A program made the position numbers and the translations under genes. Source: Synechococcus sp. CC9605 (lineage in GTDB: Bacteria; Cyanobacteriota; Cyanobacteriia; PCC-6307; Cyanobiaceae). From it: a stretch of 64,000 bases of DNA. The stretch lies in assembly GCF_000012625.1 (NCBI RefSeq), contig NC_007516.1:868001-932000 (forward strand). The letters run 5' to 3'. This document shows, one piece after another, positions 46,055 to 53,458 of this stretch. Under the pieces are notes generated by a model. The model was not told the origin of the DNA and made no database searches. It saw nothing but the letters and a program-made list of their open reading frames with translations. Position 1 is the stretch's first letter. The number at the start of each line of letters is the position of its first letter.

Positions 46055-46237
46055 TCAGGCTTCGACTTCAGCTTTTTTATCAGCTGTGTCTTTGACTTCT
46101 TCAGTGGTTGCTTCGGCTGACTTGGACTTGCTGTAGGAGCAGCCCCCAGCGTTGGCGACGTTGGCGAAGGCAGCCATAACCATGATCGCGATGACCACGG
46201 TGCCGCCGAAGAAAGCAATGTTCGGATGACGGTTCAT
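46055..46237 (-). CDS. Small membrane/secreted protein
   Basis: 60 residues: a hydrophobic segment, FFGGTVVIAIMVMAAFANVA, then a charged tail (EATTEEVKDTADKKAEVEA). The hydrophobic part could be a signal peptide cut after NANAG-like residues or a membrane anchor. Similar in style to 43,521-43,688. Confidence 0.5.
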   Translation of the reverse strand: MNRHPNIAFFGGTVVIAIMVMAAFANVANAGGCSYSKSKSAEATTEEVKDTADKKAEVEA

Positions 46238-46329
46238 GAGAGATGGACCTAAGAGTCCGCGAACCCTATCGACTCAATTCAGTCCTTGGAGACGATTGGT
46301 AGCCGTCGCTTCTTAGCTGAAGTCCCAGG

Positions 46330-46629
46330 TCAGCTGCTCATGCTCTCTTCAAGCTCGACATACTCCTCATCGCTGAGACCAGGAGTGATCGTCGCGGTAA
46401 CGCCGAGACCCTTGGTCCAGGGGTAAGTGTGCTTTTGGACTGTTACGAGGTTGTCGGCCTCCACCAAAAGACAGCCACCACCGAGGTGAGGGTGGATCTG
46501 ACGTGCCAACACCTTGAAGCCCGCGTACTCATCCATAGGCTTTCCGCCTTTGATGTAGTCAACGATCGCCTGCGTGTACTTCTCGTTGGTGGGATCTGGG
46601 GCGCACCAATGGATCATGAAGCGGGCCAT
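46330..46629 (-). CDS. DUF3303-like small protein
   Basis: 99 residues from ATG 46629. MARFMIHWCAPDPTNEKY, IHPHLGGGCLLVEADNL and VTVQKHTYPWTKGLGVTATI follow the plan of DUF3303, a ferredoxin-like (dimeric alpha/beta barrel) family common in marine picocyanobacteria. Function unknown. Host-type cargo. Confidence 0.6.
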   Translation of the reverse strand: MARFMIHWCAPDPTNEKYTQAIVDYIKGGKPMDEYAGFKVLARQIHPHLGGGCLLVEADNLVTVQKHTYPWTKGLGVTATITPGLSDEEYVELEESMSS

Positions 46630-46758
46630 CAGAAAGCGTCCGAATTGCGCAGGACTTTGGGACGCCAAGTACGAAAACGATGTCGTGCTGGTTACCCCAA
46701 TAGAGATGTCGGTCAGACCCTTGGGCAAATGCGGATCACCAAGAACCACCGTTGAAGA

Positions 46759-47028
46759 TCAGAAGAACACGTCCCCTTCAACTTGGGGGAGTGGGGGTCT
46801 TGGGGCTCTCCCTTCGCCGTTGCAGAAGGCAACGCTGAGTGCTCGAAGCTGAGGGGTATTGGGATCCTTGGAGTCCTTTCTGTTCCTCTCCACACCTTGC
46901 TGAACGCAGGTATTGAAGTTCCGTGCCTGCTGCGCGATGGGGGCGATCTGAATGGCTCCGTAGATCACCGCGAAGGTGGCTAACACCGGATACAGGTGGG
47001 CGTTGATCAGGTCTCTGGCTTTGCTCAT
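46759..47028 (-). CDS. Small membrane protein with a cysteine pair
   Basis: 89 residues from ATG 47028 (frame open to 47,067). One transmembrane helix, LYPVLATFAVIYGAIQIAPI, then NFNTCVQQGVERNRKD and VAFCNGEGR with two cysteines likely outside the cytoplasm, and a proline-rich tail. No known function. Confidence 0.5.
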   Translation of the reverse strand: MSKARDLINAHLYPVLATFAVIYGAIQIAPIAQQARNFNTCVQQGVERNRKDSKDPNTPQLRALSVAFCNGEGRAPRPPLPQVEGDVFF

Positions 47029-47079
47029 TGAGTTGGCCTGGCTGTATTCAGCATGATGCGAAGGCATCAGGGCGGCAGT

Positions 47080-47325
47080 TCAGACCCTGGGGCAGATGTG
47101 AGTCACCAGATCGGCGTTGACCCAGTTGATGACGCCCGTGTCGACGTCAGCCACCTGAAACAACGTTGGAACCTTGGGGTTTCTGGCGCCTCCATCGACC
47201 CAGAGCACGTCCACCATCCTCCAGTCGCTTCCGTCTTCAACGATTACTGTCATTCCTGCTTTGACGTGCAGAAAGATCGGATCCGTCTGTGGCGTTGAAA
47301 CGCCACTCTTGTGATCAACAGACAT
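47080..47325 (-). CDS. DUF3104-like protein, copy B
   Basis: 81 residues from ATG 47325. PIFLHVKAGMTVIVEDGSD, VLWVDGGARNPKVP, then an ending identical to copy A at 44,231 (VDTGVINWVNADLVTHICP). The DNA of the 3' halves is also closely similar. The N-terminal halves differ more, so the duplication is not fresh or was followed by gene conversion of the 3' end. Confidence 0.7.
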   Translation of the reverse strand: MSVDHKSGVSTPQTDPIFLHVKAGMTVIVEDGSDWRMVDVLWVDGGARNPKVPTLFQVADVDTGVINWVNADLVTHICPRV

Positions 47326-47386
47326 GCCTTTTTTGAGTACAGGTGTGTATCTCGAGTGGGGTGGTGTTTGGCAGCAAGGCGAAGGA

Positions 47387-47722
47387 TCACCACCAGCTCT
47401 TAACGCGAGGACAGCCCGGGTCATCTGGCACCGTCACCACCGACAGTCGCTGCAGACCACGGCGGTAATCAAAACGGCAAAGACCAACGCCCGTGCCGGA
47501 ACAGGTCGAGAGGCTTGTTAACCCAACAGATGCCCAGCCCCGCGCCTCAGGCGTTGGCAATGTTTCTGGGGCGGGACGCCACCCATCGGCAATCAGGTGG
47601 CGATTCGCCTCAAGGATGGTCTGCTTGGCACTGAGTTGCGGTCCATTCGGCTGAGGCTTGGCGAAGGCAGATCCGCCCATCAACCAGGGCAACAACAGTG
47701 ACAAAACAAAGCAACGTGCCAT
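47387..47722 (-). CDS. Small secreted protein with conserved cysteines
   Basis: 111 residues with a signal peptide (CFVLSLLLPWLMGGSAFA). The mature part has SLSTCSGTGVGLCRFDYR and DDPGCPRVKSWW, three cysteines, suggesting a disulfide. No family named. Likely periplasmic. Confidence 0.6.
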   Translation of the reverse strand: MARCFVLSLLLPWLMGGSAFAKPQPNGPQLSAKQTILEANRHLIADGWRPAPETLPTPEARGWASVGLTSLSTCSGTGVGLCRFDYRRGLQRLSVVTVPDDPGCPRVKSWW

Positions 47723-47992
47723 GGAGGGTTGTTCCCTTTCGATGCATGCACCATCTCCGCAATCAACGACTCAACTGATGACGCCAGTTATCCGCTCGTG
47801 TGATGTTGGTCACAGGGGTCACGCCGCCGCGGTGCCGCCGGTTTCCTTTGGTGGACTGCGTGCAAATCCGAGGAACAACGAGCAGATCTGAGATCAGTCT
47901 TCCGTGCAAGCACGAAACATTGGCTGAGGACCTCGACGATGCAGGGCTTGCCTAGGTCGAGAAGCACTTCATCTCAGCGGGGTTGCTGTAAG

Positions 47993-48367
47993 TCAATGCT
48001 GATCTGCGATCTGAACAACTCGGCGGCAGTAGGCGATGAACTCATCAGGAGGCATGTCCCCCTTGGCGTCATTGGTCTGCCAACTGACGATTTCAAAGTC
48101 AGCAACTGGCTCGGCTTTGACGTGATCAATGGTCGGCAGCATCGCCATCTCTTTTTTGTAGGCAGCCCCTTTTGCCCTTGCCTTGTTGTCGTACTCGCCA
48201 ATCAGTTTTGGATTGAGCTTGGAACCGTCGTAGGGATCAAAGCCGGTGCAGCGATGAAATGCCTGGTCGATGGCCTCTATTGCTTTCTTGACGCTGTATT
48301 CGCCACCTCGCTTCTTGTCGCGCCTGGTGACCGCTACAGCCTTCCGCTGGATCAGTTCGCTGCATTC
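47993..48367 (-). pseudogene. HNH-like nuclease fragment lacking a start codon
   Basis: The minus-strand frame between TAA (48,368-48,370) and TGA (47,993-47,995) reads AIEAIDQAFHRCTGFDPYDG, KLNPKLIGEYDNKARAKG, LPTIDHVKAEPV and SWQTNDAKGDMPPDEFIAYC. This recalls a family of small HNH-type endonuclease-like proteins with an LPTxDH core. There is no ATG, GTG or TTG in frame, so the N-terminus is lost or frameshifted (an ATG lies in another frame at about 48,365). It ends the cargo next to the integrase remnant. Confidence 0.5.
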
Positions 48368-48473
48368 TTATCGCTTTTCCCAACTCAAGCAGGAGTACTC
48401 CAACTCACATCGACCCCTCATTGACTTGAACCTAGATAGCAATGAGATTTTGAGCATCTCTTTCAATCTGCAA

Positions 48474-49705
48474 TCAGCTCGCCCTCGCCAGGTCGCCAAC
48501 AGCTCGCCGTACTGACTCCTTGGTGTCCTCGTCAGTTGTCCATTGGCCGTAGTGCTTCTGATGGGTTTTGACGTCGTGTCCCATCAGGCTGGCTAGGTCT
48601 CTCACTGGAACGGCACGTGTGTAGTACTTGGCTCCCCGCCAGGCATACCCGTGGCGAAGTGAGTACGGCACTAACCCGTTGGTTTCCCCCTGGAGTGATT
48701 GCCAGTAGGGATGTCGATCCAGGTACTGACGAAAAGCTGCGCCACAAGTTTTGAAGTCTTTGGCGTTGGCGATGGCCGTTGGAAGCTTGATCAAGCCAGA
48801 GGCGTAAAGCTGCAAGCAGCGAGCTCCTTCGCCGGGAAGCTCTTGCAGATCCAACGGTTGGAGCAATCGCGGCTTCTTTGGGTTCTTGGCCATCTGCTTG
48901 TTCCGTTTGACGTTGCCTGCCTTCAGCTCACCGTCTTCAACCTTGAGAGCCATGAGCTCTGATGGTCGCAATCCATAGAGACCCACAAGGGCGACGGCTA
49001 GTCGCAACTCGGGGTTTTCGTCCAAGGACAGCAGCAGTCCATGCAGCTGTTCTGGCTTGATTGGAACGGTGTCGGCGTTGGGGTCTTCTCGTTGTCCCAC
49101 CAGTAGAGCCATCTCTTCTTTGTCTGTCGGCAACCACTGCTGATCTGCGCCATATCGTTTGACGGCAAAGGTCAGTAGGCGGGCAACGTCAGAAAGATGC
49201 CGCTTACGGCCAGAGCCACCAGGAGCAAGATTTGCCAGATGCTCCACTGCTTACACCGCAAGTAGCGCTCTTCCATCCTTTGGCGCTCGCTTTGGCTTGC
49301 CAAGCAGCTTCAGGGCATTGGTGATCTTGTATCGCTCATCTCTGTCGTAAGTGGTTTGCTTGCAGCCACTGTTCAATCGGAATTGCTCGTACCGCGCGGC
49401 GATTTCATCCCAATCCAACTGACCTGGAACGGCTTCGGGGACAACCGCTAGTAAGTCGTAAGCCTCAGCCAGGGAGCAAGGTCATCCATGCGTTGGCGCA
49501 GCTCGATGACGAGCGCCAAAAGTTTGGTTTGGCTGCTGGATCGCCACGGCAACTGAGTCGTGACTGCTTGCTTCCCTAGGCCTGGGAGAACACGCACCAA
49601 CCTGACGCGTTCCGACTGTTCTTCCAGCCGCCACTCTTTGCCGTGCTCACGCCGAAGCATCGTTCGGGTGTCATCGATCCAGGTGGTCTTCGGCACTGAA
49701 CACAT
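48474..49705 (-). pseudogene. Tyrosine recombinase integrase of E2 (frameshift and stop)
   Basis: Homologous throughout to the intact E1 integrase. ATG 49705 (or GTG 49696) gives VPKTTWIDDTRTMLRREHGK. The frame shifts at about 49,471 (AEAYDLLAVVPEAVPGQLDW continues in the other phase), and TAA at about 49,253 replaces the tyrosine codon of E1's MTGYAL. The catalytic part after that, with LRPSEL, SLRHGYAWR, LMGHDVKTH and HYGQW, is whole. Two lesions of different kinds make loss of function likely; E1's integrase may substitute. Confidence 0.85.
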
Positions 49706-49732
49706 ACATCAAAAGCAGGGTGTCGGAACTGC

Positions 49733-49765
49733 GCCCTAGCTTGGGGCATTTTCTAGGGCATTTTG
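49733..49765. promoter_or_regulatory. CTAGGG motifs between E2 integrase and att 3
   Basis: GCCCTAGCTTGGGGC (imperfect palindrome, 49,733-49,747) and CTAGGGCATTTTG (49,753-49,765) sit where E1 has its CTAGGGGGATTT motifs. The E2 version has GGGC for GGGGG, so arm-site specificity may have diverged together with the integrase. Confidence 0.5.
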
Positions 49766-49875
49766 TTCCGTGCTGGTGCGTCCTGGGGTAGGCGGCTTAG
49801 ACTCAATTCCTTCAAAGTCCATTTGCGGCAACAGGTTTTTCTTGCTGTCTCAGGCGTTCTCGCGGAAAGCACTGC

Positions 49876-49923
49876 CTGCATGGCATGCAGGGGGTCAGGA
49901 GTTCGAGTCTCCTTGGCTCCATT
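49876..49923 (+). repeat. Attachment site copy 3 (right end of E2)
   Basis: Exact 48-bp copy of the tRNA-Ala 3' end; the match to copy 1 extends one base on each side (49,875-49,924). This is probably the original chromosomal 3' end of the tRNA gene. Confidence 0.93.
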
Positions 49924-49932
49924 CAAAAAGAG

Positions 49933-49956
49933 CCCAGTCTTTGACTGGGGTTTTTT
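49933..49956 (+). terminator. Probable original tRNA-Ala terminator
   Basis: CCCAGTC-TTT-GACTGGG followed by G and TTTTTT, nine bases after att copy 3. Being on the chromosomal side, it is likely the terminator the tRNA used before insertion. Confidence 0.8.
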
Positions 49957-50061
49957 AATGCGCGTTCTTACGCTGGCCTCCTAGCACTCCATCTATGGCG
50001 TTGATCAGTCCTGCCACGACATGGTGGGTTGCAAGCTCTGGTCATCAACCTGGGCTGATCG

Positions 50062-50298
50062 TTATTTGCATCCCATTGCCTTGTTCCCAAAGGCGGCCTC
50101 ACTGCCAATAAGAGGGTCTGGCTCTTGACTCCATACCCAACGCTTGAACCCTTCAGAACCGACAGACGCTCCAGCATGGCAGCTGCAGGAGTAGATCCAA
50201 AAGGTGCCTTCGTCATTGCGGCCCATGCGTGCTTTAACGCCGAAGAAGACCCCAACGAGGATTGCAAAAGGCAGAGCTTTTAGAAAGTGGCTGATCAT
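50062..50298 (-). CDS. Small membrane-anchored protein, unknown
   Basis: 78 residues from ATG 50298 (ATG 50301 adds one Met). One N-terminal hydrophobic helix (FLKALPFAILVGVFFGV), then a polar part with IYSCSCHAGASVGSEGF and a late cysteine. No family recognised. Confidence 0.45.
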   Translation of the reverse strand: MISHFLKALPFAILVGVFFGVKARMGRNDEGTFWIYSCSCHAGASVGSEGFKRWVWSQEPDPLIGSEAAFGNKAMGCK

Positions 50299-50393
50299 CA
50301 ACTGAGATGACTCAGGGTCAACATGCCCAAGTCGAATGATGTGGTCAATGGATGGGCTGGGCTTCTAAGGCTGGTTGAGGGCAGGATGGATGT

Positions 50394-50576
50394 ATGGGCA
50401 AGAAATCCAAAAAGGCCAAGAAGGCGCAGCAGACCTTCACTCCCCTGATTTGGCACAAGACGTGCATCAAACGGATCAGGCAACGCTTTGGTTTGAGCAA
50501 ATACCAAATGCTCTGGATCACCTTTGGCAAAGGTCTGGTGATCGGCTACGTCCTGGCGTTCCTGGTTCACCGCTGA
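50394..50576 (+). CDS. Small basic protein with a C-terminal membrane helix
   Basis: 60 residues. Lysine-rich start (GKKSKKAKKAQQ), a helical middle (CIKRIRQRFGLSKYQMLW) and a hydrophobic end (FGKGLVIGYVLAFLVHR). It is followed with no gap by the next small gene. Confidence 0.55.
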   Translation: MGKKSKKAKKAQQTFTPLIWHKTCIKRIRQRFGLSKYQMLWITFGKGLVIGYVLAFLVHR

Positions 50577-50705
50577 ATGGACTCCATTCAGAAGCTTGTA
50601 GAAAAGCTCGTCGATCGACGGATGCAGAACACGGGAGAGTCTCAAGCGGTAGTCAGGGCAAACGTGATGGCTGCCTTCGAGAAGCTCAAGAAGAACAAGG
50701 CTTAG
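50577..50705 (+). CDS. Micro-protein, helical
   Basis: 42 residues from ATG 50577, immediately after the previous stop: SIQKLVEKLVDRRMQNTGES then VVRANVMAAFEKLKKNKA. Charged amphipathic helices. A good terminator at 50,803 ends this two-gene unit. Confidence 0.55.
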   Translation: MDSIQKLVEKLVDRRMQNTGESQAVVRANVMAAFEKLKKNKA

Positions 50706-50802
50706 TGCTTGTGCCGTGCTTAGAAACTCTCAGCAGAGCCTCAGAACTAATCAGAGGGACACCGTTTAACTGGCAGGGCTCGAGGGCACACACGGAACCA
50801 GG

Positions 50803-50836
50803 CCCAGGAGACCTTCTCTTCCCTCCTGGGTTTTTT
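50803..50836 (+). terminator. Rho-independent terminator
   Basis: CCCAGGAG and CTCCTGGG arms (50,803-50,810 / 50,823-50,830) followed by TTTTTT. Ends the two-gene unit at 50,394-50,705. Confidence 0.85.
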
Positions 50837-50900
50837 ATTGCCTGAGCAGAGCGGGAAAATTTTTGCAGTCACGACTTACCGATGACTCGCCGCTTTCATC

Positions 50901-51296
50901 GTGGCAAGACCTTCAGAATTTCAGCTGCTCAATTCGGCGAATGAAGCCAACCACCCTTTTGGAACTCTGGTCCTCCTCCGCACGTGGAGCAGTGTTGGTG
51001 GCACTGAGGCTGGAACATATTCAATCCAAAAAGCTGACAACAGCGTCGAAGAACGCATTGCTGCTGCACGGAGTGACGAAGGCTGGTCGCACCTGTTGAA
51101 GTCAAAGCTGCACCAATCGCTGGAGTTCGCTGCTTGGGGTAACGGTCGCGGACGTGGCTGGGCTAACGGCGGTGGAGGCGGTGGTGGCTTCGCGAATGCC
51201 CGCTATGGAGGTGGATGGGGCAACGGTGGCGGCTGGCGCAACGGAAGCGGTGCTTGGGGCAACGGTGGCGGTCGGCGTGGCTTTGTGAATTGGTGA
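50901..51296 (+). CDS. GrrA-like glycine-rich repeat peptide precursor (radical-SAM RiPP type)
   Basis: 131 residues. The leader-like first 78 residues are followed by a glycine-rich repeat core containing seven [W/F]-x-N motifs in order: WGN, WAN, FAN, WGN, WRN, WGN and FVN. Such motifs spaced by glycines are the hallmark of GrrA precursors, whose radical-SAM partner GrrM forms cyclophane crosslinks between the aromatic residue and the Asn (triceptides). No radical-SAM gene is in this window, so the maturase would have to be elsewhere. The leader (PSEFQLLNSANEANHPFGTL) lacks the usual signal-peptide look. A strong terminator follows. Confidence 0.68.
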   Translation: MARPSEFQLLNSANEANHPFGTLVLLRTWSSVGGTEAGTYSIQKADNSVEERIAAARSDEGWSHLLKSKLHQSLEFAAWGNGRGRGWANGGGGGGGFANARYGGGWGNGGGWRNGSGAWGNGGGRRGFVNW

Positions 51297-51331
51297 AACT
51301 GCTACTAATCCATCTCCCAACAGAACAATCA

Positions 51332-51356
51332 CCCCGTCAGTAAAAGCGGGGTTTTT
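51332..51356 (+). terminator. Terminator of the GrrA-like gene
   Basis: CCCCG / CGGGG stem (51,332-51,336 / 51,347-51,351) followed by TTTTT, 35 bases after the stop. Confidence 0.75.
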
Positions 51357-51452
51357 GCTTGAGCGGACGCAATAAAAAGCCGGGTCATCACACCCGGTCC
51401 ATGCGCAGGTGAATCTGTTCCTCGGCTAAGAGGCGACGTGCAAGAGGGCAGC

Positions 51453-51599
51453 ATGCTGATTCCACCACGACCCCTCTTTCTGGAGCCTGGCGACATCCCC
51501 AAATGGGTGATCTTTGCGACGGCTTATATCCCTCAACTGAGGGATGCGGTGGAGCAGCTGCAGCAGGGGGCACCACCTCGTGACGAACGAGGGCATTGA
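51453..51599 (+). CDS. Small protein, unknown
   Basis: 48 residues from ATG 51453 with a purine-rich AAGAGGG site about seven bases upstream. LIPPRPLFLEPGDIPKWVIF then LRDAVEQLQQGAPPRDERG. It lies 30 bp ahead of the next gene on the same strand. Confidence 0.5.
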   Translation: MLIPPRPLFLEPGDIPKWVIFATAYIPQLRDAVEQLQQGAPPRDERGH

Positions 51600-51629
51600 C
51601 GGCATCATTCACGGAGTCGTACCTGTCCG

Positions 51630-52091
51630 ATGCTCCACCGACTCTCTATCGGACTGCTGGCGACAGCGATCTTCATCGTCCCGTTGCCCGCAAAGGCTCA
51701 ATACGGCTCTGCCGAAGATCTTGGTGAAGTCATGAACATTAGTCTCAAGGATGTGGTCAATACCATTTTCGCTGACCAATGCGCATTGCAGGTTGCCAAT
51801 GCTGGTTCTGGGGCCTTTGGTTGGCTTGCTGATGCAAACAAGGTGTTATCGATCAGCGATAGCCTTTCCTACGACGAATCCCTTGATACGCGCTTTGCCT
51901 GGGATGTCACATGGCATTTTGGTGTTAACGGTTTGGATGATGGAAATGTAGACAATTTCCTTTTCAATCATTCGCATCCATCAGACATCAGCGAACATGA
52001 TGAGCAGTTGCGCCAGCTCGATTCATGTCTCGTCGGGATGCAGCAACCAGTCGTCCTGCCACCGCTTCCGCTTCCTCCTTTGAAGCAATAG
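51630..52091 (+). CDS. Secreted protein, unknown
   Basis: 153 residues with a signal peptide (MLHRLSIGLLATAIFIVPLPAKA). The mature part is acidic with two cysteines (FADQCALQVANAG, LRQLDSCLVGMQ) and ends in a proline run (VVLPPLPLPPLKQ). Probably periplasmic. No family recognised. Confidence 0.6.
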   Translation: MLHRLSIGLLATAIFIVPLPAKAQYGSAEDLGEVMNISLKDVVNTIFADQCALQVANAGSGAFGWLADANKVLSISDSLSYDESLDTRFAWDVTWHFGVNGLDDGNVDNFLFNHSHPSDISEHDEQLRQLDSCLVGMQQPVVLPPLPLPPLKQ

Positions 52092-52241
52092 TTGCATTGT
52101 TTTCCAGCGTGATGATGAATAGGAACTGGCTATCGATCTTTCGTGCCTGCTTCTGCTTGACAGTCGCAAACTATTCTGCTTGATAAAAGTATTTATCTCA
52201 TTCTTTCTCGCCTTAATCAACAACCTTTAGGCTTGCATTGA

Positions 52242-52454
52242 TCAGGATCTGTTCGCCATCAGCCTGATGAATGATTCTTTGAAAGATCCGAGTTCGGATT
52301 GGTAAATCGATTCGTTCTGAGGCATCAAGCTCTCAGGTTGTCGATGCCTCGGATCTTCTCCATTGCGCCAGGGGGTGAACAACAGGAAATTTCCGGCCAC
52401 CAGCCCTGCCGTCACGATCACCGCAGCGAGCTGCTCCAGCTGTTCGATGTCCAT
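52242..52454 (-). CDS. Small membrane protein, unknown
   Basis: 70 residues. Hydrophobic helix LEQLAAVIVTAGLVAGNFLL near the start, then a polar tail. Overlaps the next small frame by 37 bases on the same strand, so only one of the two may be real. Confidence 0.4.
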   Translation of the reverse strand: MDIEQLEQLAAVIVTAGLVAGNFLLFTPWRNGEDPRHRQPESLMPQNESIYQSELGSFKESFIRLMANRS

Positions 52455-52630
52455 CCCTGCATTGTCCCGCTTTCCCCGAGCAAGGACGATCCCTTGAGTG
52501 TTGACGGGTCTTGGTTCAGCTGTGGCCGCAGCTCCAGGCAGAGGGCCGCCCCAAGCATCACGGTGATCACTCCAAGCCCCTGGCTCAGCTTTAGCTGCCT
52601 TTTGGGCTTGCGAAAAATACAGCGGGTCAT
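52418..52630 (-). CDS. Small membrane protein, unknown
   Basis: 70 residues. Basic start (MTRCIFRKPKRQLKLSQG) followed by a hydrophobic segment (LGVITVMLGAALCLEL), in keeping with the positive-inside rule. No family recognised. Confidence 0.42.
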   Translation of the reverse strand: MTRCIFRKPKRQLKLSQGLGVITVMLGAALCLELRPQLNQDPSTLKGSSLLGESGTMQGWTSNSWSSSLR

Positions 52631-52728
52631 ACCAAGACCTTGCTTCTGAACCTGGTTTAACCCTTTCTTTCAGTTCAAATTGAAGCGTTGGCCACGAGAA
52701 CGCTGGGAAAACGCTGAGAAAACCGGTC

Positions 52729-52956
52729 TCAATCCTCTTTTGGATTCTCTATGTCGCGACGGATCAATGCCAGCAGGTAGGAGGGCGATTTGTAGCGGGT
52801 GGGCAGGCAGCGGTTCAGCGTTTCCAGATGCCCCCAGCAAACCGTGCGCTCAATGTCCTGAGCGGTTTTTCCCTGCTGGAGGAGACGCCGTAGCGCCTTG
52901 CAATACATCGGATAGCCCGCCTCTAGTTCACCGATGGTGAGTTTCGCCTGAGGCAT
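52729..52956 (-). CDS. Conserved small cyanobacterial protein, unknown
   Basis: 75 residues, helical: LTIGELEAGYPMYCKALRRL, then IERTVCWGHLETLNRCLP and SYLLALIRRDIE. The composition suggests a soluble helical bundle with two or three cysteines. No function known to me. Confidence 0.6.
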   Translation of the reverse strand: MPQAKLTIGELEAGYPMYCKALRRLLQQGKTAQDIERTVCWGHLETLNRCLPTRYKSPSYLLALIRRDIENPKED

Positions 52957-53001
52957 AGGACCACTGAAGCCAGTTCCAACCTATGCCCCCGCGGGCCAGG
53001 C

Positions 53002-53394
53002 TCAGCTGCCGAGCCAGGCGACGCAGTCGATTTCCACCCGTGCTCCCTTGGGGAGAGCTGCCACCTGAACGCAGGCGCGAGCTGGACTGACCCCCTCACC
53101 AAACACCTCGGCATAGATGCCATTCACGGTTTGGAAATCGCCCAGGTCCGCCAGGAACACCGTGGTGCGCACCACCTGAGCAGGCGTGGCGCCGGCTTCT
53201 TTCAACACAGCACAGAGGTTTTTCAGCACCTGATGCGTTTCCGCCGCCACATCACCGTTTCCCACCATCTCGCCGGTTGCTGGATCCAGTGGAATCTGTC
53301 CGGAGCAGTAGAGCCATTCGCCGGCAAGCACCGCCTGGTTGTAGGGCCCAACCGGTGCAGGGGCGTCTTGTGTGGTGATGGCCTTGGCGCTCAT
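53002..53394 (-). CDS. ridA: RidA family enamine/imine deaminase
   Basis: 130 residues from ATG 53394; ATG 53427 adds 11 residues and is possible. The frame is open far upstream in gloB, which is not meaningful. PVGPYNQAVLAGEWLYCSGQ, EMVGNGDVAAETHQVLKNL, VVRTTVFLADLGDF and ACVQVAALPKGARVEID with the conserved arginine-containing loop mark RidA. It removes reactive enamines made by PLP enzymes. Cytosolic trimer by family. Confidence 0.92.
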   Translation of the reverse strand: MSAKAITTQDAPAPVGPYNQAVLAGEWLYCSGQIPLDPATGEMVGNGDVAAETHQVLKNLCAVLKEAGATPAQVVRTTVFLADLGDFQTVNGIYAEVFGEGVSPARACVQVAALPKGARVEIDCVAWLGS

Positions 53395-53458
53395 GGGGTG
53401 GTTCTGAACAGCAGTCACCTCGATCATCGCCGTTGGTGATCCCGTTCTTCGCCATCGA

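Larger units (their letters stand above)
36978..49923. mobile_element. Integrated element E2 (phage-satellite-like, with cargo)
   Basis: About 12.9 kb between att copies 2 and 3. It repeats the E1 plan: HTH protein, RHH-like protein, intact primase, VapE-like helicase (frameshift and stop), small proteins, intact short recombinase, small conserved protein and TerS-like protein. From 42,500 to 48,400 it carries mostly minus-strand cargo of small membrane, lipoprotein, DUF3104 and DUF3303-like genes plus remnants of another integrase and an HNH-like gene. Its own full-length integrase is a pseudogene, so it probably cannot move unaided. Confidence 0.85.

Noticed and set aside
36978..49923. att copies 2 and 3 as additional tRNA-Ala genes
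   Set aside because: Only the 3' 46 bases of the tRNA are present; the acceptor 5' strand and D arm are missing.
27892..49923. CRISPR array or insertion sequence in the island
   Set aside because: Repeats are three widely spaced att copies; no regular short repeat-spacer series and no transposase were found.
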